From the NCBI RefSeq assembly GCF_003416765.1, contig NZ_QSNG01000001.1, positions 274,742 through 338,741 on the forward strand: a stretch of 64,000 bases of DNA, written 5' to 3'. Origin of the DNA: Paratractidigestivibacter faecalis. Its GTDB lineage: Bacteria; Actinomycetota; Coriobacteriia; Coriobacteriales; Atopobiaceae. The position numbers and the translations under genes are program-made. A model generated the notes under the pieces. The model did not search any database. It was not told where the DNA came from and saw only the letters and a list, made by a program, of their open reading frames with translations. This document shows, one piece after another, positions 56,819 through 64,000 of this stretch; within the stretch, counting starts at the first letter, position 1; the number at the start of each line of letters is the position of its first letter.

Positions 56819-58330
56819 GTGTCAGAACTGCTGAGGATGGAAAACGTCAGCAAGTGCTTTGGCTCGTTTTACGCCAACCAGGACGTGAACCTCACGGTCA
56901 ATGAGGGAGAGGTCCACACCCTACTGGGCGAGAACGGCGCTGGCAAGTCAACGCTCATGAACGTCCTTATCGGCCTGTATCAGCCGACCGAGGGCAAGAT
57001 TTTCATGCGCGGCCAGGAGGTGCACGTCACGAGCCCCGGCGTTGCCGTCGAGCACGGCATCGGCATGGTACACCAGCACTTCATGCTGATTGAGGACATG
57101 ACGGGTCTCGAGAACATCATCCTGGGAGACAAGCGCCACAAGTCGCCGCTGCTCCAGGTGGCCGACGACCGCAAGACGGTCGAGGAGCTCATGGAGCGCT
57201 ACGGCATGGAAATCGACCTTGACGAGAAGGTCGGCGAGATGTCCATCGGCATGCAGCAGCGCGTGGAGATCATGAAGGTGCTCTTCCGCGGCGCGGACCT
57301 CGTCATTCTCGACGAGCCCACCGCCGTCCTCACCGACATCGAGGTCGAGGGCCTATTCGACGTCATGCGCTCCCTTACCGACGAGGGTAAGTCGATTATC
57401 TTCATCTCGCACAAGATGCGCGAGGTCATGCGCATCTCCGACTACGTCACGGTTCTTCGCCGCGGCAAGTCGGTCAAGACGGTCAAGGTGTCAGACACCA
57501 CCGAGCAGCAGCTCGCCGACCTCATGATCGGCCAGAAGTTTGTCGAGAGCACCTACCAGAAGGTCACGGGTGCTTCCGAGAAGGCCTTCGAGCTCAAGGG
57601 CGTCTCCTACCACCCGCAGATTAAGCACGGCGGCCTCAAGGACGTCTCGCTCACCATCCACAAGGGGGAGATTCTGGGCGTCGCGGGCATCGACGGCAAC
57701 GGTCAGTCCGAGCTCGCCTCCCTGGTGACCGGCCTCATCAAGCCCGAGAGCGGCGAGGTCATCGGCCCCGACGGCAACAAGATCGCGCTCTTCAGCCCCT
57801 CTGCCTTCATCGAGACCGGCCTAGGCAACATCCCCGAGGACCGCAACAAGATGGGCCTCGTGGGCGACATGACCATCGCCGAGAACCTCGTGCTCAAGCA
57901 GACCGCGTCCGACCGCTTCTCGACCGGCCACGGCGCGTGGCTCAAGCTCGGCGCCATTAACGACTACGCCGAGCGCCTGCGTGAGGAGAACGACATCCGC
58001 TGCACGTCCGTCAACCAGACGGCGCGCTCGCTGTCCGGCGGCAACCAGCAGAAGGTCATCCTCGCCCGTGAGCTCGACTCCCACCCAAAGCTCCTCGTGG
58101 CGGTCTACCCCACGCGTGGCCTGGACATTGGAGCCACGGAGTTCATCCACAACCAGATCATCGCCCAGCGCGACGCTGGGTGCGCGGTCCTTCTCATCTC
58201 CGCCGACTTCGACGAGGTGCTGAAGCTCTCCGACCGCATCACGGTCCTCTTCGAGGGCCAGGTCATGGGCACGTACCCCGGCGAGAACCCTCCCATCAAG
58301 GAGATCTCTCTCGCCATGGCAGGAAAGTAG
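56819..58330 (+). CDS. Nucleoside ABC transporter ATPase, double domain
   Basis: A 503-residue tandem ATPase of the RbsA/YufO (NupO) type. The first domain has GENGAGKSTLM, MSIGMQQRVEI and LVILDEPTAVLTD; the second has a modified P-loop GIDGNGQSEL, LSGGNQQKVILA and LLVAVYPTRGLD, where the usual Walker B acid positions are altered. Start GTG 56819 with GAGAGGAGG; an upstream in-frame ATG is less well placed. It is the first gene of the operon with two permeases and BMP lipoproteins. Confidence 0.94.
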   Translation: MSELLRMENVSKCFGSFYANQDVNLTVNEGEVHTLLGENGAGKSTLMNVLIGLYQPTEGKIFMRGQEVHVTSPGVAVEHGIGMVHQHFMLIEDMTGLENIILGDKRHKSPLLQVADDRKTVEELMERYGMEIDLDEKVGEMSIGMQQRVEIMKVLFRGADLVILDEPTAVLTDIEVEGLFDVMRSLTDEGKSIIFISHKMREVMRISDYVTVLRRGKSVKTVKVSDTTEQQLADLMIGQKFVESTYQKVTGASEKAFELKGVSYHPQIKHGGLKDVSLTIHKGEILGVAGIDGNGQSELASLVTGLIKPESGEVIGPDGNKIALFSPSAFIETGLGNIPEDRNKMGLVGDMTIAENLVLKQTASDRFSTGHGAWLKLGAINDYAERLREENDIRCTSVNQTARSLSGGNQQKVILARELDSHPKLLVAVYPTRGLDIGATEFIHNQIIAQRDAGCAVLLISADFDEVLKLSDRITVLFEGQVMGTYPGENPPIKEISLAMAGK

Positions 58331-58343
58331 GAGGGGAGGAACA

Positions 58344-59486
58344 GTGGCAGACATTAAGAACCAGAAGGCTGACGACGGCAACAAGGAGTCCAAGCGCCAG
58401 CGGCGCGCCGGCATGTATTCCGAGCAGCAGCGCGAGAAGACCCTGATGGTTGTTACGCCGATCGTCTCCGTGCTCTTGGCGCTCATCGTGGGCGCGATCA
58501 TCATCGCGTGCCTGGGCAAGAGCCCCATCGAGGGCTACGGTGCCATGATCTCCGGCGCCCTGGGCGACGCAGGCAAGCTGGGCAAGACGCTCGAGCGCGC
58601 GTGCCCGCTCATCTTCACGTCGCTGGCGGCCGTCTTCGCGTACAAGTGCGGCGTCTTCAACCTCGGCGGCGAGGGCCAGTTCATCATGGGCGCCTGTGCG
58701 ACCGCCACGGTCATTCTGGGCCTCGGCCTCGACGGCTTCCCGGCCCTGCTCCTGGGCCTTCTCGCCGGCATCATCGTTGGCGGCATCTGGGCGCTCCTCC
58801 CGGGCATCATGAAGATCACCCGAGGGCTCAACGAGATGATCACCACGATCATGCTCAACTACGTCGCCCTGTACTTCATGGAGTACATCTTCAAGAACGT
58901 CTTCTCCGACCAGGGCCTGCCCAAGACCCTCGCGATGCCCAAGGCCTCGCACCTCATGGACGTCGGCACCGCGCACGCGGGCGTCATCATCGCGATCGCC
59001 CTCGGCGTCATCCTGTGGTACGTCATCTTCCGCACGAGCTTTGGCTTCAAGATCCGCGCCGTGGGCATGAGCCCCACCGCCTCCAAGGTCAACGGCTTCC
59101 CGGTTCGCTTCCTCATGCTGGCCGCCTTCGTCATCTCCGGCGCCATTGCGGGCCTGGGCGGCGCGGCCGAGCTTCTGGGCAAGACCCCCTTCCGCCTGGC
59201 CGACGGCTTTGGCTCCGGCTTTGGCTTCGACGGCGTGGCCATCGCGCTCATCGCGCAGCTGAACCCGATCGCCTCCATCGTGGTCGCCCTGCTCTTCGGC
59301 ATCCTTTCCACCGGCGGGACGATGATGCAGTCCGTCATCGGCGTCCCCACGGCCATCGTCGACATCATCCGCGGCCTGATCATCATCTTCGCCGTGGCAG
59401 GCATGGCCATGGTCAAGCTCCCCAAGGTGAAGGCCTTTATCGCCTCCCTGAGCAACAAGAACAAGAAAGCTGAGGTGACCGCGTAA
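58344..59486 (+). CDS. Nucleoside ABC permease 1 (YufP-like)
   Basis: A 380-residue permease: an N-terminal charged cytosolic part, then about eight to nine helices. The family marks are FTSLAAVFAYKCGVFNLGGEGQF, TRGLNEMITTIMLNYVAL and IRAVGMSPTASKVNGFPVRF. It shares one base with the second permease gene (TAATG). Confidence 0.93.
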   Translation: MADIKNQKADDGNKESKRQRRAGMYSEQQREKTLMVVTPIVSVLLALIVGAIIIACLGKSPIEGYGAMISGALGDAGKLGKTLERACPLIFTSLAAVFAYKCGVFNLGGEGQFIMGACATATVILGLGLDGFPALLLGLLAGIIVGGIWALLPGIMKITRGLNEMITTIMLNYVALYFMEYIFKNVFSDQGLPKTLAMPKASHLMDVGTAHAGVIIAIALGVILWYVIFRTSFGFKIRAVGMSPTASKVNGFPVRFLMLAAFVISGAIAGLGGAAELLGKTPFRLADGFGSGFGFDGVAIALIAQLNPIASIVVALLFGILSTGGTMMQSVIGVPTAIVDIIRGLIIIFAVAGMAMVKLPKVKAFIASLSNKNKKAEVTA

Positions 59487-60418
59487 TGGACTTCATGGTC
59501 GCACTTCCCACCATCGTCAAGGCGATGGCCATGGGCGCCGTGCCCATCCTCCTCGCGGCTCTGGGCGAGGTCTTTTCCGAGAAGGCCGGCCTCGTCAACA
59601 TCGGCCTCGAGGGCATCATGGCCGTGGGCGCGTTCGTCGCCTTTGCCGTGGGCAAGGTCACGGGCAACCTCTGGATCGGCCTTCTGGCGGGCATGCTCGC
59701 CGGCGTGGTCGTGAACCTCATCTACGCATTCTGCACGGTCACGCTCTGCTCCGACCACGTGGTCACGAGCATGGCGATCAACATCCTGGCCCCCGCCATC
59801 GCGCTCTTTGGCTACAACCTCTTCGTTGGCGCCAACCCCGAGAACGCAACGGGCGCCCAGATGGCGAGCCTGGCCATCCCCGGCCTGTCTGACCTGCCCG
59901 TCGTGGGCAACGGCCTCTTCAACCAGACGCCCCTTGCCTACCTCGCGTTCCTGCTCGTCCCGTGCGTCTCGTTCTTCTTCAAGCGCTTCCGCGCCGGCCT
60001 GTCCTTCCGCTCTGTGGGCGAGAACCCGCAGGCTGCCGAGACCCTGGGCATCAACGTCGTGCGCGTGAAGTACATCGCCTGCATCATCTGCGGCGCCCTT
60101 GCGGCCGCCGGCGGCGCGTTCCTCACCATCTGCTACACTCCGATTTACACGGACGGCATCGTGATGGGCCGCGGCTTCATCGCCCTGGCGACGGTCATCT
60201 TCGGTCGCTGGAGCGCGGTCGGCGTCATGCTCGCGAGCCTGCTCTTTGGCTTCTTCGACGGCCTCAACGTGGCCCTGCAGGCCTCCTTCCAGGCGGCGCC
60301 GGTCATGTTCTTCAAGATGATCCCGTACGTCTTCACGATCATCGCCCTGCTGTTCTTTGGCTCCAAGCACGCTGGCCCCAAGGCAAACGGCAAGCCGTAT
60401 TTCCGCGAGTCCCGTTAA
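59486..60418 (+). CDS. Nucleoside ABC permease 2 (YufQ-like)
   Basis: A 310-residue permease that pairs with the preceding subunit. Marks: LAALGEVFSEKAGLVNIGLEGIM, CSDHVVTSMAINILAPAIAL and FRSVGENPQAAETLGINVVRVKY. GTPLY-like final helices face the ATPase. The 136-base gap to the first lipoprotein gene contains two hairpins. Confidence 0.93.
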   Translation: MDFMVALPTIVKAMAMGAVPILLAALGEVFSEKAGLVNIGLEGIMAVGAFVAFAVGKVTGNLWIGLLAGMLAGVVVNLIYAFCTVTLCSDHVVTSMAINILAPAIALFGYNLFVGANPENATGAQMASLAIPGLSDLPVVGNGLFNQTPLAYLAFLLVPCVSFFFKRFRAGLSFRSVGENPQAAETLGINVVRVKYIACIICGALAAAGGAFLTICYTPIYTDGIVMGRGFIALATVIFGRWSAVGVMLASLLFGFFDGLNVALQASFQAAPVMFFKMIPYVFTIIALLFFGSKHAGPKANGKPYFRESR

Positions 60419-60476
60419 GGGGGATCTTCGCAGGGCCTGTTCGGCAACCCTCGTCCCTGCGTAGACATAGGCATGG

Positions 60477-60536
60477 CCCACCCCTCGGGGTGGGAGAGTT
60501 CTAACTTTTGGGAGTGCGGGCCCACCCGGGCCCGCA
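60477..60536 (+). promoter_or_regulatory. Two hairpins between permease and BMP lipoprotein genes
   Basis: CCCACCCC/GGGGTGGG (60477-60494) and TGCGGGCCC/GGGCCCGCA (60515-60536, loop ACCC). Neither has a U-tract. They may stabilise the lipoprotein mRNA after processing, so that binding protein exceeds permease. Confidence 0.6.
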
Positions 60537-60554
60537 AGAAGAAGGGAAGGCATC

Positions 60555-61661
60555 ATGTCCAAGTTCAACCTCGATCGTCGTCAATTCATCACCGCCAGCG
60601 GTCTCACCGCGGCAACTGCGGCCCTCACACTCGCCGGCTGCGGCGGGTCCTCCGACTCCGGCAAGTCCGACGCCGGCACCTCCGATGGCGGCGAGAAGAA
60701 GTCCGGCTACAAGGTCGCCATGATCATGTCCGGCATCATCACCGACGGCGGCTGGGACCAGGGCCACTACGAGTCTCTCAAGCGCGCCTGCGAAAAGCAC
60801 GCCGATTGGGAGATGCTCGAGCCCAAGGAGAACACCGCCGACGCCGACGCCGCCACCGCCGCCGAGTCCTACATCGACCAGGACGTCGACCTCATCGTCG
60901 GCAACGGCAACCAGTTCGCCTCCGCGTGGGCCGAGGTCATCGCCGACGCCGCCCAGAGCCACCCCAACGTCCACTTCCTCATCACCAACACCGACCCCGA
61001 GTCCGAGATGGGCGACTACGAGAACACCGACAACGTCGAGACCGTCCTTCCCGACTTCACGCAGCTGGGCGCCCTCGCCGGTGTCGTCGCTGGCCTCATG
61101 ACCCAGAACAAGTCCATCGGCTTCATCGGCGGCATGAAGCTCCCGAGCACCATCAACAAGTACTCCGCCTACCTCGCCGCCGCGCAGAAGATCGACCCCT
61201 CCATCAAGGGCCAGTACAACTTTGAGGCCGGCTTCACCGACGCCTCCCTGGGCACCAAGCTCGCCGAGCAGTGGATCAACACCAACAACGTCGACGTCAT
61301 GTGGGGCGACGCCTCCGCAGTCGACAACGGCGTGCGCAAGGCCCTCGAGAACGCCGGCGCCGACTCCCACTTCGACATCGCCCAGCCGATTGACATCATG
61401 GGCGACTCCCAGCCCACGGTTGTGACCTCCACGATTACCGACTGGAAGATCGACCAGGCCATGGACGAGATTGTGGCCGGCACCTTCGGCGGCGGCAAGG
61501 CCATCACCGCCAACATGGACAACGGTGGCGTCTCCCTGGGCGAGTTCTCCTCCAAGATCCCCGAGGACATCAAGTCCAAGATCGAGGAGTACGCCGAGCA
61601 GGTCAAGGCCGGCACCTTCGTCACCGAGGACGAGGTCAACGCCATTAAGAGCACCCTCTAG
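60555..61661 (+). CDS. BMP-family nucleoside-binding lipoprotein 1
   Basis: A 368-residue Med/BMP (PnrA-like) lipoprotein. Signal with RRQF and lipobox LTLAGC (Cys about 29), Ser/Gly/Asp linker, then AMIMSGIITDGGWDQGHYESL, VDLIVGNGNQFASAWAEV, LPDFTQLGALAGVVAGLMT, SIGFIGGMKLP, VDVMWGDASAVDNGVRKAL and GDSQPTVVTSTITDWK. The family binds purine nucleosides. It is the first of three tandem paralogues. Confidence 0.94.
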   Translation: MSKFNLDRRQFITASGLTAATAALTLAGCGGSSDSGKSDAGTSDGGEKKSGYKVAMIMSGIITDGGWDQGHYESLKRACEKHADWEMLEPKENTADADAATAAESYIDQDVDLIVGNGNQFASAWAEVIADAAQSHPNVHFLITNTDPESEMGDYENTDNVETVLPDFTQLGALAGVVAGLMTQNKSIGFIGGMKLPSTINKYSAYLAAAQKIDPSIKGQYNFEAGFTDASLGTKLAEQWINTNNVDVMWGDASAVDNGVRKALENAGADSHFDIAQPIDIMGDSQPTVVTSTITDWKIDQAMDEIVAGTFGGGKAITANMDNGGVSLGEFSSKIPEDIKSKIEEYAEQVKAGTFVTEDEVNAIKSTL

Positions 61662-61720
61662 CAGGTTCTTTGCCCTTCTCGCCGTATGGGCGACGGGCAT
61701 TGGGCGGCTTGAGTGAGCAG

Positions 61721-61755
61721 GGGCGGGGCGCGTCTTGGCGTTCCGCCCTTTTCTT
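61721..61755 (+). terminator. Terminator between BMP lipoprotein genes 1 and 2
   Basis: GGGCGG (61721-61726) pairs with CCGCCC (61743-61748), followed by TTTTCTTT. The stem is short but GC-only; genes 2 and 3 could still be reached by read-through. Confidence 0.65.
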
Positions 61756-61788
61756 TAGGGGCCGCCCGTTTGCGCAGAAAGGAAGACC

Positions 61789-62823
61789 ATGGAAGACAGC
61801 AACCTCACAAGGCGCCAGGCCCTGGGGATTCTTGGCGCGGGACTCGCCCTGGCCGCAGTGCCTCTCTCCGGATGCTCGGGCTCGGCCGAGGAGGGAGGCA
61901 AGACGTCTTCCCGTAAGGCGGGGATCATCCTCAGCGGTCCCGCAAACGACGGGGGTTGGGGCCAGAGCCACTACGAGTCGCTCAAGACCGCCTGCGCCGA
62001 GCGCTCCGGCTGGAAGATCGTCGACCCACGCGAGAACGCCTCCCCCACGGAGGCCGCCGACGAGGCGCAGTCCTATGTGGATCAGGGGGTCGACCTCATC
62101 ATCGCTGCCGGCACGCAGTTTCCCGACTCACTGAGGAAGGTCGTCGCCGACGCCGCAAAGAAGCGCCCGGAGGTGAAGTTCCTCTTCACTAACGTCTCCG
62201 CGGACGACCTTGCGGGGTACGACTCCGTCGAGAACCTCGAGACGGTCCTTCCCGACAACGTGCAGCTCGGGCAGCTCGCGGGCGTCGTTGCGGGCCTCAT
62301 GACGAGCACCAACAAGATCGGCTTCGTGGCAGGCATGGAGCTCTCCTCCTCCAAGGAGAAGTTCGACGCCTACCTTGCCGCCGCCAAGAAGGTCAACGCA
62401 TCGGTCGAGGGCTTTGCGGACTACACCGCGGGCTACACCGAGGCCTCGCAGGGCCGCTCCGTTGCGGCGACGCTCATTGCCCGAGACGGCGTTGACGTCA
62501 TCTGGGGCGATGCCTCTGCGGCCGAGAACGGCGTGCGCAGCGCTCTTGAGCAGGCTGGCGCGGACTCCCACTTCAACATCGCGCAGCCCGTGGACATCGC
62601 CGGCTCCGGCCAGCCCACGGTCATTGCCTCCACGGTCGTGGACTGGATGATTGGCCAGGCCATGGACCGCATCGAGTCGGGGGAGTACGGCCGCGGCCAC
62701 GTCACCGAGGCAAACCTCGACAACGGCGGCGTCTTTCTGGGCGAGCTCTCGATCAAGGTCCCCAATGACGTCAAGGAGAAGATCGAGGGCTACGTCTCCC
62801 AGATCAGGGACGGCAAGTTCTAG
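61789..62823 (+). CDS. BMP-family nucleoside-binding lipoprotein 2
   Basis: A 344-residue paralogue. Signal with TRRQAL and lipobox PLSGC (Cys about 28). The mature part keeps the family pattern: GIILSGPANDGGWGQSHYESL, VDLIIAAGTQFPDSLRKV, LPDNVQLGQLAGVVAGLMT, KIGFVAGMELSS, VDVIWGDASAAENGVRSAL. It is more diverged than copies 1 and 3 (FADYTAGYTEASQGRSV), which suggests a different ligand. ATG 61789 follows AGAAAGGAAG. Confidence 0.92.
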   Translation: MEDSNLTRRQALGILGAGLALAAVPLSGCSGSAEEGGKTSSRKAGIILSGPANDGGWGQSHYESLKTACAERSGWKIVDPRENASPTEAADEAQSYVDQGVDLIIAAGTQFPDSLRKVVADAAKKRPEVKFLFTNVSADDLAGYDSVENLETVLPDNVQLGQLAGVVAGLMTSTNKIGFVAGMELSSSKEKFDAYLAAAKKVNASVEGFADYTAGYTEASQGRSVAATLIARDGVDVIWGDASAAENGVRSALEQAGADSHFNIAQPVDIAGSGQPTVIASTVVDWMIGQAMDRIESGEYGRGHVTEANLDNGGVFLGELSIKVPNDVKEKIEGYVSQIRDGKF

Positions 62824-62831
62824 CAGTTACG

Positions 62832-62853
62832 TACCGTTTGCTGCCGTTTGCCG
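62832..62853 (+). repeat. Tandem CCGTTTGCNG units upstream of BMP 3
   Basis: CCGTTTGCTG (62834) and CCGTTTGCCG (62844) are 10 bp apart. The block TACCGTTTGCTG resembles TACCGTTCGCCG at 46564 and 56567. TTGGCAAAGCAACAG nearby can pair with part of it. Confidence 0.4.
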
Positions 62854-62953
62854 AGTTCTTCTTGGCAAAGCAACAGTTGTTGGTAGAGTCAAACCCATTG
62901 GTTCTAACAGGGACCGGTTTGCTATCTAAGGCATGACAAGAAGGGGAGAAACA

Positions 62954-64000
62954 ATGAGGGATTCCATGAACGTTACGAGGCGTGACGCCATCAAGCTCGG
63001 CGCCGGCACCATGGCCGCTGCCGCTGCCGTCTCGCTGGCCGCCTGCGGCGGTTCTTCTTCGTCCGACTCCAGCTCCAGCGCCTCCGGCAGCGAGGAGAAG
63101 TCCAGCTACAAGGTCGCCATCGTCATCTCCGGCCCCGCCCTCGACGGCGGCTGGGGCCAGGGCCACTACGAGTCCCTGAAGAAGGCCTGCGAGGGCCACT
63201 CCAAGTGGGAGATGCTTGAGCCCAAGGAGAACACCGCCGCCTCCGACGCCGCCACCGCCGCCCAGTCCTACGTCGACCAGGACGTCGACCTCATCATCGC
63301 TGCCGGCAACGAGTTTGCCTCCGACTGGGCCGAGGTTGTCACCGAGGCCGCCGAGAGCCACCCCGACGTGCACTTCCTCATGACCAACACCGACCCCAAG
63401 ACCGACCTCGCCGACTACGAGGACCTGTCTCACCTCGAGACCGTCCAGGTCAACCTCAAGCAGTCCGGCGCCCTCGCAGGTGTCGTCGCCGGCCTCATGA
63501 CCGCCAGCAACTGCATCGGCTTCGTTGGGGGCATGAGGATCCCGACGACCCTCACCAAGTACTCCGCCTACCTTGCCGCCGCCCAGAAGGTCAACCCGTC
63601 CGTCAAGGGCGTCTACAACTTCGAGGCCGGCTTCACGGATGCCTCCGCGGGCGTCAAGCTAACCGAGTCATGGATTGGCACCGACAACGTCGACGTCATG
63701 TGGTGCGATGCCTCCGCCGTCGACGGCGGCGTGCGCCAGGCCCTCGAGAACGCCGGCGCCGACAGCCACTTCAACATCGCCCAGCCGATCGACTGCGTGG
63801 GCGCCGACCACCCCTGCGTGATCACCTCCACCGTCACCAACTGGATGATGGGCGAGGCCATGGACGCCATCGAGTCCGGCTCCTACGGCGATGGCAAGGT
63901 CATCGAGGCCAACATCGACAACGGCGGCGTCTATCTTGGCAAGTTCTCCGACAAGGTCCCGGCTGACGTCCAGTCCAAGGTCGAGGAGTACACCGAGCAG
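62954..64000 (+). CDS. BMP-family nucleoside-binding lipoprotein 3, cut by window edge
   Basis: At least 349 residues without stop; the 3' end is outside. Signal with TRRDAI and lipobox SLAAC (Cys about 31), Ser-rich linker, then AIVISGPALDGGWGQGHYESL, VDLIIAAGNEFASDWAEV, GALAGVVAGLMTASNCIGFVGGM, VDVMWCDASAVDGGVRQAL, HPCVITSTVTNWMMGEAM. It is close to copy 1 but has Cys residues in place of Gly or Ser at WCDAS and SNCIG. Start ATG 62954 with AAGGGGAG. Confidence 0.93.
   Translation, partial: MRDSMNVTRRDAIKLGAGTMAAAAAVSLAACGGSSSSDSSSSASGSEEKSSYKVAIVISGPALDGGWGQGHYESLKKACEGHSKWEMLEPKENTAASDAATAAQSYVDQDVDLIIAAGNEFASDWAEVVTEAAESHPDVHFLMTNTDPKTDLADYEDLSHLETVQVNLKQSGALAGVVAGLMTASNCIGFVGGMRIPTTLTKYSAYLAAAQKVNPSVKGVYNFEAGFTDASAGVKLTESWIGTDNVDVMWCDASAVDGGVRQALENAGADSHFNIAQPIDCVGADHPCVITSTVTNWMMGEAMDAIESGSYGDGKVIEANIDNGGVYLGKFSDKVPADVQSKVEEYTEQ

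Noticed and set aside
1-64000. CRISPR arrays, rRNA or tRNA genes
   Set aside because: I saw no array of regularly spaced 25-40 bp repeats with unique spacers; the 19-bp arrays have no spacers. No rRNA or complete tRNA was recognised by eye.

Overview
The window is dense, high-GC bacterial DNA with strong GTG/TTG start use, Tat-type lipoproteins and codon-biased genes in short operons. Gene content (SUF Fe-S operon with an Rrf2 regulator, GatCAB, a complete dlt operon, a class C sortase pilus locus, a selenium-type molybdenum hydroxylase cluster, and tandem BMP-type nucleoside lipoproteins) points to an anaerobic host-associated actinobacterium of the class Coriobacteriia (Olsenella/Atopobium/Collinsella type). 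The taxonomy is an inference from content, not from a marker gene.

Layout. 1-1015: minus-strand partial gene of unknown function that runs off the left edge, followed by a long imperfect inverted repeat. 1177-4402: TPP riboswitch and a thiamine/HMP-type transport operon (thiamine-binding protein, thiXYZ-like ABC). 4403-5592: orphan AAA+/winged-helix ATPase preceded by three 19-bp direct repeats. 5771-8180 (minus): M18 aminopeptidase and a membrane-anchored low-complexity protein. 8385-9257: class II aldolase, whose terminator has been split by an IS3-family element (9313-10759). 10779-11513: a 260-bp inverted-repeat element and a MATE pseudogene. 11544-17652: dltA-C-B-D, then a DltX-like micro-protein and a beta-lactamase-fold serine hydrolase. 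17675-23244 (minus): sufCBDSU plus Rrf2/IscR-like regulator. 23658-26011: MFS and BASS transporters. 26372-34803: sortase-dependent pilus locus (three LPXTG-type proteins and one sortase) with two poly-G tracts. 35301-38664: gatCAB. 38824-41512: TrpX-type ABC transporter. 41574-42754: second repeat-linked ATPase. 42856-45161: YitT protein and SerA. 45308-46333 (minus): small protein and YheO-type regulator. 46808-56457: purine catabolism cluster (NCS2 permease, SsnA, YgfK, polyferredoxin, Se-type xanthine dehydrogenase). 56819-64000: nucleoside ABC transporter with three tandem BMP lipoproteins, the last cut by the right edge.

How it works together. The right half looks like one purine-salvage and purine-fermentation region: nucleosides enter through the BMP/ABC system, bases through the NCS2 permease, and the SsnA/YgfK/ferredoxin/XDH set oxidises or reduces them. 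The two promoter regions share a conserved block (46560-46619 and 56563-56621), and a YheO-type regulator lies beside the first. The left half combines envelope charge modification (dlt) with surface pili.

The most unusual signals are: (1) two paralogous ATPase genes, each preceded by its own array of exactly three 19-bp direct repeats abutting an upstream terminator; (2) a dlt operon that ends in a DltX-like micro-protein and an overlapping DltE-like serine hydrolase; (3) the shared purine leader block; (4) poly-G tracts at the pilus locus; and (5) several families of intergenic palindromes.
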